Positions 18,676-28,920 are shown, numbered from the stretch's first letter. The stretch: DNA of 37,967 bases from Clostridia bacterium (GCA_030590175.1 JAUUZE010000003.1:1-37967), one strand, 5' to 3'. Notes: generated by a model not told the origin, from the sequence alone. Numbers and translations are program-made.

Positions 18676-19526
18676 TAAGACAAGTATTTTTAATAAAGAA
18701 TCCAGGAATGTATACATTGATTCAAGATGGAGGGAGAATAGGTTTTCGTCACTATGGAGTACCTGTTTCTGGAGCCGTTGATAAAAAAGCGCTAAATCAA
18801 GCAAATTATCTAGTTTATAATTCAAAAGATTGCCCATGCCTTGAAATATTATCAACTGGTATTGAGTTATTAGCATTGGATGATTGTTATATTGCTTTTA
18901 CTGGGGCTTTAGCTACTATACTAGTTGATCAACAAGTTGTTAATTCCTTTCAAACTCTATTAATAAAAAGTGGACAAACTATTATAGTAAAAGCACTGAA
19001 AAGTGGTTTGAGAACATATTTAGGAGTACATGGGGGTTTTGTATCTGACATATTAATGGGTTCAGCTTCAGTGGATGAGCGAATTTTAATAGGAAGCCGC
19101 TTAAAAAGAGATGATATCTTAACAACCAATGAACCGCTTACTAATTTATCTATTCGTACCATTAAAAGACCAGTTTATGATAATCATTATAGAGTTATAA
19201 TAGGCCCTGATAAACATAAATTTTCACCAAAAGAAATTAAAAAATTCTTTAATAATTCATATAAAGTAACTGCTAAATTAAGTAGAATGGGAATCAATTT
19301 AAAAGGGAATAAAATTGAGCATATAGATGGAGCAGATGTTCTTAGCCACCCTGTGATATTTGGATCTATACAAATACTAGCAAATGGACAACCAATAATT
19401 TTATTAGCTGATGGGCAAACAACAGGTGGTTATGCAGTTATTGGTAATATATGTGATGATGATTTATATAAATTAGGTCAAGTAAAAACAGGTGATTTAA
19501 TAACATTCTCAAAAATAAAAGGATAA
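18672..19526 (+). CDS. pxpC: 5-oxoprolinase subunit C (KipA-like)
   Basis: NPGMYTLIQDGGRIGFRHYGVPVSGAVD...AYLGVHGGF-like...IIGPDKHKF...RMGINLKG. Confidence 0.95.
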   Translation: MIRQVFLIKNPGMYTLIQDGGRIGFRHYGVPVSGAVDKKALNQANYLVYNSKDCPCLEILSTGIELLALDDCYIAFTGALATILVDQQVVNSFQTLLIKSGQTIIVKALKSGLRTYLGVHGGFVSDILMGSASVDERILIGSRLKRDDILTTNEPLTNLSIRTIKRPVYDNHYRVIIGPDKHKFSPKEIKKFFNNSYKVTAKLSRMGINLKGNKIEHIDGADVLSHPVIFGSIQILANGQPIILLADGQTTGGYAVIGNICDDDLYKLGQVKTGDLITFSKIKG

Positions 19527-19530
19527 TTTA

Positions 19531-19773
19531 TTAATTGTTTTTTTTATTAGGATCTTTAGAACCTGAAAGATTAAAGCTACTATTAACGCTATGCTCAACA
19601 TTTTTGTAGCCTTCATTTTTATGTTTCTTTCTAATTAAACCATAATATAATAATACTAATGCACACAAAGTGGCTGCAACACCATAGAAGATATCTCCTA
19701 TTTGAAACAAACTAAATGCAAAAATACCAACGATGATTCCACCAATAGTCATGGTGATTGATTTACCTTTCAT
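19531..19773 (-). CDS. Small two-TM hypothetical membrane protein
   Basis: Two hydrophobic segments, AGGAGG RBS on the minus strand just upstream (revcomp AGGAGGTCTATATG), convergent to pxpC. Confidence 0.65.
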   Translation of the reverse strand: MKGKSITMTIGGIIVGIFAFSLFQIGDIFYGVAATLCALVLLYYGLIRKKHKNEGYKNVEHSVNSSFNLSGSKDPNKKNN

Positions 19774-19854
19774 ATAGACCTCCTAATTTCATATAATTAT
19801 ATCATAAAAGATAGATATTTACTTAAATTAGTAGGTTAATTGTAAAATTTTGTA

Positions 19855-19863
19855 TGGTATAAT
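19855..19863 (+). promoter_or_regulatory. Extended -10 promoter element
   Basis: TGG-TATAAT upstream of the small DUF4177-like gene. Confidence 0.45.
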
Positions 19864-19895
19864 TAACACATATTTTTTACAAAGGAGAAATATAA

Positions 19896-20051
19896 ATGAA
19901 GTATGAATATAAAGTTGTTAATATCGTGAAATTTAAGCTTGAAAAATATGCTGAAAAATTAAATGAATATGGCTATGAAGGATGGAAATTAGTTTGCGTT
20001 GATAATAGTATGCATTACTTTATAAAAGAGCTAAAGGAAGGGACTTTTTAA
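19896..20051 (+). CDS. Small DUF4177-like protein (51 aa), absent from the ORF track
   Basis: AAAGGAG RBS; MKYEYKVVNIVKFKLEKYAEKLNEYGYEGWKLVCVDNSMHYFIKELKEGTF*. TAATG overlap with the next gene. Confidence 0.82.
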   Translation: MKYEYKVVNIVKFKLEKYAEKLNEYGYEGWKLVCVDNSMHYFIKELKEGTF

Positions 20052-20392
20052 TGGAAAAAGTTTTTTTAATTACTGCTACTGATCAATTAGAAGCATTTTT
20101 AATTGAATCAATATTGAAAAAAAATGAGATTTCATCAAATATTCAGCTTATTCCTCAAGAAAGCAAACCAAAATATAATCAAGAAGCTAATAAAGCTAAT
20201 ATATTTGTTGATGAAGAAAACTATGAACAAGCTATCAAATTAATGGATGTTATTGTTAATGAGCGACTGGAAAAAGAAGAGAAAAAAGAAGAATCACGTT
20301 TATTTACAAAAAAACAGCTATTTTTTGCAATTTTAACAACAAGCATATTTCTAATAATGGTTATTTGGATTGTTGTATATGCTATGAAATAA
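20051..20392 (+). CDS. DUF2007-like small protein with C-terminal TM segment
   Basis: MEKVFLITATDQLEAFLIESILKKNEIS...ANIFVDEENYEQAIKLMD pattern, then a C-terminal hydrophobic helix. Confidence 0.65.
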   Translation: MEKVFLITATDQLEAFLIESILKKNEISSNIQLIPQESKPKYNQEANKANIFVDEENYEQAIKLMDVIVNERLEKEEKKEESRLFTKKQLFFAILTTSIFLIMVIWIVVYAMK

Positions 20393-20413
20393 GCATGAAA
20401 ATGAGAGGGTTTT

Positions 20414-22255
20414 ATGGAGACTATTAACTGGAAAAATGTTGCAGAAAAGATAAGCAAAGAATCATGGGCAAGTACCATGTATCAAACAATGAAAGATAAT
20501 GTTGATGATTATATCAAGACATATCATGATGATGCTAGTGATGTGGCAGGGTGGGGACATAATTATCACTGTACTGAATGCTCGGGACGATTACAATTTG
20601 ATATTAATAAAAGAAATAGCCATGTGTGTAGTGTTTGTGGCAAAGTTAACAGTGGTAACCAAGGACAAGATGATTCTTGGACAGCTACATACCGTGGGAA
20701 AAGTTGTACAACTGCATATCAAGCAGCAATTATATATAATATTAATGGGGGACAACAGTATATAAACTATATAAAAAAAGTAGTTAATTTCTTTGCTGAT
20801 CATTATGATGAATTTAAAGCATGGTCTCCAGCGAAACGATTTGAAGGAAAATTAACAGGTATTAATTTAACAGATGCTGCTCATATGATTCAAATTTTAT
20901 TTGCATTAGATATGACACGTACTCAATATTCACAAAGAGAATTAGATAAATGGTATGAGAAATTATTTGTAAGACAAGCTGCAATGTATGAGCAATATTC
21001 AAATAAAATATATAATATTCCAGTATGGATGAAATGTGCTGAGGGAATGATTGGGATTTTCTTTAATAAGCAAGTTACGATTGATAATGCATTTCACTCA
21101 CGCTTTGGAATAATGGATCAATTAAGAAGAGGAGTAACAAAAGATGGCATGTGGTTTGAAGCTTCACCACATTATCATTTTTATTGTGTACAACCAATAA
21201 CATATTTATTATATTTTGTAAAAAAATATGATAGAGAAATTAGTACACAACAAGAATTAGTTGATTATGTTGAACAGTTATATTTATTTCCATTAAAAAA
21301 TTCTTTTAGAAATGGTTTTACACCTAATCCATGTGATGGATGGCCAGGTACTTATATTGAAAAATATCGTGCTCAATATGAATATGCTGCTATGTTATTT
21401 GATAATCCATATTTTAAACAAACTGTTGGAACATTTTATAAAGGAAATGATTTACCAACTATAGAACGATTATTATTTAATCAAGGATATCAATCAGATG
21501 GGCTACCTAAGTTTGGATCACAGAATTTTGAAGATTCCTTTAGTGTAATGCTTAAAAATGATATAACAGAAGTTTATCTAAAAACAGGTATAAAAACTAT
21601 TTGTCATGCTCATCCTGATGTTATGACTTTTGAGCTTTGTTTTTATGATGACTTAGTGTCTACGGATCTTTCTAGTAATGGATATGGTAGTAAAATATTT
21701 AATGAATGGCAGCGAAAAAGTATTAGCCATAATACTGTTGTGATTAATCAAATAGATCAACGATATGAACCAGTTGGAGAAGGTATATGGCCTGAAGGTA
21801 TTGTTGAATATTTTGATGATAAAACGATTAAAGCAAAATCAAAAAATGTATATGAATGTTGTGATTATACTAGAGAGTTTAATATAAATGATAATGTAGT
21901 TAGCGAAAAGTTTTTAGTTAAAGGTGTTGAAGATTATACTATTGATTGGTGCTTTTATTGTAAAGGTGAAGTGAAAATAAGTAGCCCATATAAAAAAATT
22001 GATAGTTTAGGTGATGAAGAGGGATATCAACACTTATTTGACATAAAAGAGATTGATGGTAGTAGAAATCAGCGGATTTCCTTTGTTTTACCAGATAAAG
22101 TAATTCATTTAGATATGAAAGGTCATAACGATAGCAAAATCTATATAGTTAATAGTTATACAAAAACTTTCCAAGAAACAAGGTATGGGGTTATAGTTAG
22201 AAGACATGGAGAAAGCACATTGTATGAATGTACTTATACTTGTGAGCTTACATAA
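20414..22255 (+). CDS. Heparinase II/III-family polysaccharide lyase-like protein
   Basis: Alpha/alpha-toroid region with SPHYHFYCVQPITYLL, then GLPKFGSQNF...CHAHPDVMTFELCFYDDLVSTDLSSNGYGS...SHNTVVIN; N-terminal zinc ribbon CTECSGRL...CSVCGKV. Confidence 0.87.
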   Translation: METINWKNVAEKISKESWASTMYQTMKDNVDDYIKTYHDDASDVAGWGHNYHCTECSGRLQFDINKRNSHVCSVCGKVNSGNQGQDDSWTATYRGKSCTTAYQAAIIYNINGGQQYINYIKKVVNFFADHYDEFKAWSPAKRFEGKLTGINLTDAAHMIQILFALDMTRTQYSQRELDKWYEKLFVRQAAMYEQYSNKIYNIPVWMKCAEGMIGIFFNKQVTIDNAFHSRFGIMDQLRRGVTKDGMWFEASPHYHFYCVQPITYLLYFVKKYDREISTQQELVDYVEQLYLFPLKNSFRNGFTPNPCDGWPGTYIEKYRAQYEYAAMLFDNPYFKQTVGTFYKGNDLPTIERLLFNQGYQSDGLPKFGSQNFEDSFSVMLKNDITEVYLKTGIKTICHAHPDVMTFELCFYDDLVSTDLSSNGYGSKIFNEWQRKSISHNTVVINQIDQRYEPVGEGIWPEGIVEYFDDKTIKAKSKNVYECCDYTREFNINDNVVSEKFLVKGVEDYTIDWCFYCKGEVKISSPYKKIDSLGDEEGYQHLFDIKEIDGSRNQRISFVLPDKVIHLDMKGHNDSKIYIVNSYTKTFQETRYGVIVRRHGESTLYECTYTCELT

Positions 22256-22273
22256 TAGCTTAAGGGGAGATTA

Positions 22274-25069
22274 ATGAAAAATTGGATTTGGGTGAAAGAT
22301 GGCTCACCAAGTGAAAATGTAGTTGCTTGTTTTAGAAAGCAATTTATTTGTAAAACCAATATAAAAACCATGGTTTCTATTAGCGCAGATACTCGATATG
22401 TTTTGTATATAAATGGCCATGAAGTAGGACAAGGACCTATTCGTTCCACAAAAGAGAGATGGTTTTATGATGAATATGATATCACTCCGTATTTAGATGA
22501 AGATTATAATGTTATTGCTATTAGTGTGTGGGACTATGGCATGTCTACCTACCAGAGTATTGCTAATCAAGGTGGGGTTATTTTTTCAGTTAAACAAAAT
22601 GAAACATATATTTGCCAATCTGATGACAGTGTAAAAAGTGCTATTAATACTGGTATTAAATCCAAAACTGTAAAACGTAATGTTAATTTAGGATTTATGG
22701 AATATTTTAATGCAAATAAATTTGATTCTATGTGGATGAAAAAAAGCTTTGATGATAGTGGCTGGAATAATAGTATAAATATAAAAGATGATTGGGGAAA
22801 TTTACACCAAAGACAAGTAAAGTTTATGGATCATCAATTAATAAGACCACAAAATATTTATTCAATTAAAGAAGTAATTCCAACTATAAAAAATATTTCA
22901 GTTAATTTGCGACCAACTATGTTTCCAAATAGAAAAGATGCTAATGCATCTATATTTTCTGGATTTTTAGGGTTTTATATTACAAGTGCAAGTGATCAAT
23001 CAGGATTTATTAACTTTCCTAACAATAAATGGAATGGTGTTTTTGGTGATTTAAAAATTGATCAAACATATTATAATGTGGATAATATTAATCGTAAAAC
23101 TGCCATAAAAATTAAAAAGGGGAAACAACTATTATTAATGAATATTGCTGCAAAGCATGATGACTTATATTCGCATATGGAATTTTCATTTGATGAAGAA
23201 CTTGTTTATTCTGATTTTTTTACCATTGGACCTACTACGTATATTGAAAATAAAACAGATGGTTATAATAAAATATACGGTGGATTAGAAAATTATGAGC
23301 GTTTATCAGATTTAAGTGATACACATAAAAACATATATGAATTAGCACCTAATTTAGAATCTGTACGTAAATTAATTAAACCTATTAGTAACGAATATGT
23401 ATTTTTTGATGAATATATTTTATCGCTGGTTGAAAATAAGAAAGTAGTTAATGAACGTATAGTTTTATCTAAAGATAATGGACTATTACATGGAAATACC
23501 TTGCCAACTATTTTAGAACCACCTACGAATGGAACTGATTTAGAAGTTGTAGTTGATTTTTATGATATGTTTGTTGGAAATATTGGTTTTTCCATAAAAA
23601 GTGATGCTAATATAATATTAGATATATATGGGTTTGAAAATCTATTTGAAGATGAAATTGACTTTACTTTTGGATTAAATAATGGGATTAGATATATTAC
23701 AAAAGAAGGTTATCAGCAATATACAACTTTTACTCGTCTAGGATTTAGGTATCTGATGTTAACTTTTAGAAATATGACAAAACCAATAGAAATATATTCG
23801 CTAACTGTTAATCAAAGAAGTTATCCTGTAGGACGGAATGGGCATTTTAGATGTGATGACTACCTGTTAAATAAAATATATGATATATCTAGACGAACAA
23901 ATCAACTTTGTTCAGAAGATACATTTACTGATAGCCCAACCTATGAGCAGGCTTTTTGGTCAGGAGATGCACAAGTCTCTTCAATGGTTAGTGCATATTA
24001 TTTTGGAGAAAAAAACTTAGTTAAAAACTGTATTATGCAAGTACCATTATCAAGGGGAAATACTAAATTATTAGCAGCATTAATGCCTACTGATTGGGAA
24101 ACTGCAATTCCACTTTGGACAATGAATTGGATAATTACCATAGATGAATACATATTTAATACAGGAGATGACAGTGTAATAGAAGAACTATATGAACCTG
24201 TAAAAGAAACACTTAAGTATTATACAAATTTTATTGAAGAAGATGGTGCTTTTAATATTTCTGCTTGGAATATGATTGACTGGGCACCTATGGATATACA
24301 TAATCAAGGAGTTATGACAGCACAGCAAGGACTCTTGGCTCATTGTTTTGAGATATTTGAAAAGATGGCTATTAGATTGCAAAAAGATGAAGCAAAGTTA
24401 TTCAATGAAGAAAAACTTAGATTATTAACATATCTTGATACAAAATTATGGTTAGAAAATGAGCAAGAGTTTGTTGATGGTTATACGCATAAATATGGAT
24501 TGTCTAAAACTGTTGGTATGCAGACTCATGTAATGCTTTATCAATATGATTTAATAAAAGATAGCGTAAAAAAAGAAATAGTTTTAAAGAAAATACTAAA
24601 CAAACCAAAACATTGGCTAGATGTAGGCTCACCTTTTATGCTTTTTTATCTATTCGATATATATAATAAACATGGAAAACATCAAAGGATATTAGACGAG
24701 ATAAGAAACAGATGGGGAATGATGTTACGTTATGATTCTTCAACCTGTTGGGAAGTATTCCCTGGTTTTTATGAGAATTCTAGAACAAGGAGTTATTGTC
24801 ATTCATGGTCATCTTCGCCTGGATATGTTTTTATTAAATATTTATTAGGATTTTTACCTATAGAAGAAGGATTTAATAAAATATCGCTAAAAATCCCAGA
24901 TGTTGATATAAAATGGTGTGAAGGAAGTATACCTACACCGCATGGTAGAATAGATGTTAGGTGGAGCACAGAAAATAATCAACAAGTTTTCCATGCTAAA
25001 GTTCCAAAAACTATTGAAATCGTTTTGCAAATAAATGATAATTGGAATATAGAAATTGAAAGGATTTAA
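22274..25069 (+). CDS. Alpha-L-rhamnosidase-like glycoside hydrolase (GH78-type)
   Basis: N-terminal [91 protein letters not shown]. Confidence 0.88.
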   Translation: MKNWIWVKDGSPSENVVACFRKQFICKTNIKTMVSISADTRYVLYINGHEVGQGPIRSTKERWFYDEYDITPYLDEDYNVIAISVWDYGMSTYQSIANQGGVIFSVKQNETYICQSDDSVKSAINTGIKSKTVKRNVNLGFMEYFNANKFDSMWMKKSFDDSGWNNSINIKDDWGNLHQRQVKFMDHQLIRPQNIYSIKEVIPTIKNISVNLRPTMFPNRKDANASIFSGFLGFYITSASDQSGFINFPNNKWNGVFGDLKIDQTYYNVDNINRKTAIKIKKGKQLLLMNIAAKHDDLYSHMEFSFDEELVYSDFFTIGPTTYIENKTDGYNKIYGGLENYERLSDLSDTHKNIYELAPNLESVRKLIKPISNEYVFFDEYILSLVENKKVVNERIVLSKDNGLLHGNTLPTILEPPTNGTDLEVVVDFYDMFVGNIGFSIKSDANIILDIYGFENLFEDEIDFTFGLNNGIRYITKEGYQQYTTFTRLGFRYLMLTFRNMTKPIEIYSLTVNQRSYPVGRNGHFRCDDYLLNKIYDISRRTNQLCSEDTFTDSPTYEQAFWSGDAQVSSMVSAYYFGEKNLVKNCIMQVPLSRGNTKLLAALMPTDWETAIPLWTMNWIITIDEYIFNTGDDSVIEELYEPVKETLKYYTNFIEEDGAFNISAWNMIDWAPMDIHNQGVMTAQQGLLAHCFEIFEKMAIRLQKDEAKLFNEEKLRLLTYLDTKLWLENEQEFVDGYTHKYGLSKTVGMQTHVMLYQYDLIKDSVKKEIVLKKILNKPKHWLDVGSPFMLFYLFDIYNKHGKHQRILDEIRNRWGMMLRYDSSTCWEVFPGFYENSRTRSYCHSWSSSPGYVFIKYLLGFLPIEEGFNKISLKIPDVDIKWCEGSIPTPHGRIDVRWSTENNQQVFHAKVPKTIEIVLQINDNWNIEIERI

Positions 25070-25071
25070 TT

Positions 25072-25887
25072 ATGTATGATTGGTTTATAGGGTTATCCCA
25101 TATTACACAAGCTTTAATAGGAACATTATTTACATGGTTTGTAACAGCAGCTGGGGCATCACTAGTCTTCTTTTTTAAGACAATTAATAAAACAATATTA
25201 AATTTTATGTTGGGAATTGCTTCAGGTGTTATGATTGCAGCTTCATTTTGGTCTCTATTAGCCCCAGCTATTGAATTGGCTGAAGAAACAAGTAATAAAC
25301 CATGGCTTGTTGCGGCTATAGGATTTTTATTAGGTGGTCTCTTCTTATTCTTAGCTGATAAGTTGCTACCGCATATTCATGCAAATGCACATAATCAGCA
25401 AGCAGAAGGAGTTAAGACCTCTTGGTCTCGTAGTACATTATTAGTATTATCAATTACATTACATAACATACCAGAAGGACTAGCAGTAGGAGTAGCCTTT
25501 GGGGCTGTTGCATCTGGGATACCAAATGCTTCTATAGCAGCTGCTATTGCTTTAGCAATAGGTATTGGGATACAAAACTTCCCAGAAGGTGCAGCTGTTT
25601 CAATTCCTTTAAGACGAGAAGGAATGTCTAGAAGAAAAGCTTTTATGTATGGCCAACTATCAGGTGTGGTTGAACCAATTGCAGGGGTTTTAGGAGCTTT
25701 TGCAGTTATAAGTATGAGATCAATCTTACCATATGCTTTAGCATTTGCTGCTGGCGCCATGATTTATGTTGTGGCGGAAGAATTAATTCCAGAAGGAAAA
25801 ATTGGTGGGAAAATTAGTGATATAGCAACTATTGGTGTTATGATTGGATTTGCAATTATGATGACCCTTGATGTTGCGTTAGGATAA
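25072..25887 (+). CDS. ZIP-family metal transporter
   Basis: [15 protein letters not shown] (HNxPEG) and [25 protein letters not shown]...[10 protein letters not shown]. Confidence 0.95.
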   Translation: MYDWFIGLSHITQALIGTLFTWFVTAAGASLVFFFKTINKTILNFMLGIASGVMIAASFWSLLAPAIELAEETSNKPWLVAAIGFLLGGLFLFLADKLLPHIHANAHNQQAEGVKTSWSRSTLLVLSITLHNIPEGLAVGVAFGAVASGIPNASIAAAIALAIGIGIQNFPEGAAVSIPLRREGMSRRKAFMYGQLSGVVEPIAGVLGAFAVISMRSILPYALAFAAGAMIYVVAEELIPEGKIGGKISDIATIGVMIGFAIMMTLDVALG

Positions 25888-25889
25888 AA

Positions 25890-26612
25890 ATGAAAAAGAT
25901 TACAGAAAAATTACAGGTAAGTGAAATACATAGTGACTATCGATCATCAATGAAAGTGTCACAAATATTTTTAGTTATGCAAGAAATGGCTGAAAAAGGA
26001 GCAAATGAGTTAGGAATGAGTCGCGAGTCAATGATTGAAAATCATCAGACTTTTGTTCTATCTAGAATGTCCTTAGAAATTGGTAGGTTACCTAAACTTT
26101 ATGAAAGTATTGAGGTGACTACTTGGCCTAAAAAAACAATTAAGCTTTTCTATATTAGAGATTTTATTTTCACTCATCAGGAAAAAATTACCATGAGAGC
26201 TTCATCTGTCTGGGCAATACTAGATTTAAAAAGTAGAAAAATTGTTAGACAGCAAGCCACTGTACATTCATCTGATAAACAGCATGTAGATGAAGCATTA
26301 TCTTATATGCCCCCACGAATAAAACTACCAGAACAAATGGATGAAGTTGGACAGGTATTAGCTACTTATTCTATGACTGACCCTAATGGACATATTAATA
26401 ATATAAGATATATTGAATGGGTTTATGATTATTTACCAAAAGAAGTGATAGAGTTTTATAATCCTTACACAATGGACATTAACTACATAAATGAGGTATA
26501 TTATAAAGACAAAATTTCCATTGAGATGGGTAAAAAAGATAATAAGATAATCTTTTGTGGGAAGGTAAATGAAAAAATCTGTTTTATGGTACAAATTAGA
26601 GAAAATCAATAG
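25890..26612 (+). CDS. Acyl-ACP thioesterase-like protein
   Basis: FVLSRMSLEIGRLPKLYESIEVTTWPKKTIKLFYIRDF, DPNGHINNIRYIEWVYD; FatA/FatB hotdog family. Confidence 0.88.
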   Translation: MKKITEKLQVSEIHSDYRSSMKVSQIFLVMQEMAEKGANELGMSRESMIENHQTFVLSRMSLEIGRLPKLYESIEVTTWPKKTIKLFYIRDFIFTHQEKITMRASSVWAILDLKSRKIVRQQATVHSSDKQHVDEALSYMPPRIKLPEQMDEVGQVLATYSMTDPNGHINNIRYIEWVYDYLPKEVIEFYNPYTMDINYINEVYYKDKISIEMGKKDNKIIFCGKVNEKICFMVQIRENQ

Positions 26613-26622
26613 AGGAGATATT

Positions 26623-27789
26623 ATGTATAAAATTAGAACGTATAACAAAATAGCTAAAGAAGGAATTAATAAATTTGATAAGCAATTATTTTCTGTAACT
26701 GAAGATGGTAAAAATGTAGATGCTCTTTTATTAAGAAGTGCAAAATTAAAATCAGATGATATTGAAGATACAATTAAGGTTATTGCTAGGGCAGGAGCAG
26801 GTGTTAATAACATTCCTGTAAATGAATGTAGCCAAAAAGGTATTGTTGTTCTTAATACACCAGGTGCCAATGCTAATGCTGTAAAAGAACTAGTAGTAGC
26901 TGGATTATTAATGGCTGCTAGGGACATTAGTGGAGCAATTATATATGCAAAAACATTAAAAGGAGAAAAGAGTCAAGTTCCTGTATTAGTGGAAAAGAAT
27001 AAATCTCGTTTTAAAGGTAGTGAATTAGCAGGAAAAAAATTAGGAGTTATTGGATTAGGAGCTATTGGTATAATGATAGCTAATAGTGCTAGTTCACTTC
27101 ATATGGATGTTATTGGTTATGATCCATATTTATCAGTTAAGTCAGCATGGGGATTATCAAGAAGAATAAAGAGAGCAGACAACTTAGATGAGTTATTTGA
27201 AAATTGTGATTATCTTACAATTCATGTACCTTTGATTGATGCGACAAAAGATATGATAAATAGTGAATCAATTAAAAAAATGAAAAAGGGAATGAAAATT
27301 TTAAACTTTTCCCGTGGTGGTCTAGTAAATAATAGCGATATTCTAAAAGCAATTGATTCTGGTAAAGTGGAACAATATATTACTGATTTTCCATCAGATG
27401 AACTACTTAATGTTGATGGGATTACTTGTATTCCACATTTAGGTGCTAGTACAAATGAAAGTGAAATAAATTGCGCAATTATGGCTACTAAACAAATATC
27501 TGAGTTCCTATTACATGGAAATATTGTGAATTCAGTTAATATGCCAAATTGTTTGGTTAATAGAACATCTGATTATCGTATTACAATTGTTCATTTGAAT
27601 AATCCTGATATACTTACTAAGTTATCTACAATTATTGGAGATGAAAAGTTAAATATTTCAAATCTTTCTACTCATATAAAAGGGGAGTATGGGTATACAA
27701 TTTATGATATAAACAGTCAAGTTAATGAAGATATTTTACAAAAACTTAATAAAATAACTGGAGTATTATCAACAAGACTTCTTAAATAA
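26623..27789 (+). CDS. serA: D-3-phosphoglycerate dehydrogenase-like, with C-terminal ACT domain
   Basis: GKKLGVIGLGAIGIMIANSA, INFSRGG-like NFSRGGLVNNSDI, IPHLGASTNESE, C-terminal ACT. Start set to ATG 26623 (AGAGGAG RBS) instead of 26569. Confidence 0.87.
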   Translation: MYKIRTYNKIAKEGINKFDKQLFSVTEDGKNVDALLLRSAKLKSDDIEDTIKVIARAGAGVNNIPVNECSQKGIVVLNTPGANANAVKELVVAGLLMAARDISGAIIYAKTLKGEKSQVPVLVEKNKSRFKGSELAGKKLGVIGLGAIGIMIANSASSLHMDVIGYDPYLSVKSAWGLSRRIKRADNLDELFENCDYLTIHVPLIDATKDMINSESIKKMKKGMKILNFSRGGLVNNSDILKAIDSGKVEQYITDFPSDELLNVDGITCIPHLGASTNESEINCAIMATKQISEFLLHGNIVNSVNMPNCLVNRTSDYRITIVHLNNPDILTKLSTIIGDEKLNISNLSTHIKGEYGYTIYDINSQVNEDILQKLNKITGVLSTRLLK

Positions 27790-27816
27790 ACAAAAGAATA
27801 AACAAATAATGTCATG

Positions 27817-27844
27817 AAACAGCCTTTTAAAGGCTGTTTTCTTA
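27817..27844 (+). terminator. Rho-independent terminator
   Basis: AAACAGCC-TTTTAAA-GGCTGTTT followed by T-rich sequence. Confidence 0.85.
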
Positions 27845-27870
27845 TATAAATTAAACAAATTGATGAAAAT

Positions 27871-27912
27871 ATTAATAATGTTAATAAATATATTAATAAT
27901 ATTAATAAAAGT
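27871..27912. repeat. Two tandem 21-bp AT-rich direct repeats upstream of promoter
   Basis: ATTAATAATGTTAATAAATAT and ATTAATAATATTAATAAAAGT, 18/21 identical, abutting the -35. Confidence 0.65.
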
Positions 27913-27913
27913 G

Positions 27914-27942
27914 TTGACAATGCTAAATTTATTTAATATAAT
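27914..27942 (+). promoter_or_regulatory. Consensus sigma70 promoter
   Basis: TTGACA (27914-27919), 17 nt, TATAAT (27937-27942). Confidence 0.9.
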
Positions 27943-27968
27943 GCTGGTATACAAAAGGAGGAGAGATT

Positions 27969-28358
27969 ATGAAAAAGCATAAAGCACCAGGACAATGTCC
28001 CGTATGCAATGAAGAATTTGCTATTACTAAATTGACTTGTCAAAGCTGTGGTAGCGAATTAACTGGTTTCTTTGAGAAGGGGCGATTCTCTTCATTATCA
28101 GAGAATGATCAGTATTTTATAGAAGTATTTATTAAGTGTAGAGGATCTATTAAAGATGTTGAAAAAGAATTAGGAGTATCTTATCCAACTGTCAGAGGAA
28201 AATTAGACGACGTGATTAAAAAGTTAGGATATCAAGTATCTAATCAACAAGATGAAAGTGATAAAAAAGCAGCTTCTATTTTAGATCAAGTGGAGAAAGG
28301 TGAATTATCACCATCAAAAGCTGCAGACATGCTAAAGAAGATTAAAAGAGGAGTATAA
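27969..28358 (+). CDS. DUF2089 family zinc-ribbon/HTH-like protein
   Basis: CPVCNEEFAITKLTCQSCGSELTGFFEKGRFSSLSENDQYFIEVFIKCRGSIKDVEKELGVSYPTVRGKLDDVI. Confidence 0.9.
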   Translation: MKKHKAPGQCPVCNEEFAITKLTCQSCGSELTGFFEKGRFSSLSENDQYFIEVFIKCRGSIKDVEKELGVSYPTVRGKLDDVIKKLGYQVSNQQDESDKKAASILDQVEKGELSPSKAADMLKKIKRGV

Positions 28359-28360
28359 TT

Positions 28361-28486
28361 ATGAGAACAAACAGAAAAAGATGGGAAAAAAATCTAAACA
28401 CAAAATGTTATGGTAGTAATTGTATAAAAGAAGTTTATAGCAATGGCATTCCAAACCGTGCCTGCGTTAACTTTATTATTATTTAG
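28361..28486 (+). CDS. Cys-containing 41-aa small ORF, absent from the ORF track
   Basis: AGAGGAG RBS; MRTNRKRWEKNLNTKCYGSNCIKEVYSNGIPNRACVNFIII*. Fills the gap between two cotranscribed genes. Confidence 0.5.
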   Translation: MRTNRKRWEKNLNTKCYGSNCIKEVYSNGIPNRACVNFIII

Positions 28487-28497
28487 AGGTGAATAAA

Positions 28498-28920
28498 ATG
28501 AGTGATGAGCGAAAAAAAATTCTAGAAATGTTAGAAAGCGGTAAGATTAAAGCTGATGAAGCATTAGAATTACTAAATGCAATTGGAGAAGAAGAAGTAA
28601 TAGAAGAACCAACAAAAAGCAAACCTGGAAAAGCTAAGTTCTTGAGAGTAAGAATTGATGCAGCTGGAAAAGAAGGTAAAGAAAAAGCTAAAGTAAATGT
28701 TAATATTCCTTTATCTGTTGCTAAGAAGGTTACATCATTAAAAGGATTGATTCCTAAAAGTGCTAAAAAAGAAATGGAAAAAGAAGGATTTAATATTGAT
28801 GACATTGATTTACAAGAATTAATTAAAGCATTTGAAAATGGTGAGATGGATGAAAATTTAGTTGATATTGAAGCTGGAGATGGTGATGATCGTGTTGTGG
28901 TGAAAGTTTATGTCGATTAA
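28498..28920 (+). CDS. SHOCT-like/YvlB-type protein
   Basis: N-terminal SDERKKILEMLESGKIKADEALELLNAIGEEE helical hairpin. Start set to ATG 28498 (AGAGGTG RBS). Confidence 0.7.
   Translation: MSDERKKILEMLESGKIKADEALELLNAIGEEEVIEEPTKSKPGKAKFLRVRIDAAGKEGKEKAKVNVNIPLSVAKKVTSLKGLIPKSAKKEMEKEGFNIDDIDLQELIKAFENGEMDENLVDIEAGDGDDRVVVKVYVD

Noticed and set aside
20575-20660. N-terminal zinc ribbon in the heparinase II/III-like protein as a novel fusion
   Set aside because: Cys-rich N-terminal segments of this kind occur in other heparinase II/III-family proteins as far as I recall, so not treated as novel.
20499-20803. Alternative-frame ORFs (88 aa + and 70 aa -) inside the heparinase-like gene
   Set aside because: The frame encoding the zinc ribbon and lyase domain explains the region; these have no supporting motifs or RBS.
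26433-26927. 164-aa minus-strand ORF opposite the thioesterase/SerA-like genes
   Set aside because: Antisense to two clearly coding plus-strand genes, low-complexity composition, no recognisable domain.
27717-27954. Minus-strand ORFs (67 aa and 61 aa, INIINIFINIINIF repeats)
   Set aside because: Artefacts of the AT-rich repeat/promoter region and terminator; no RBS or family similarity.
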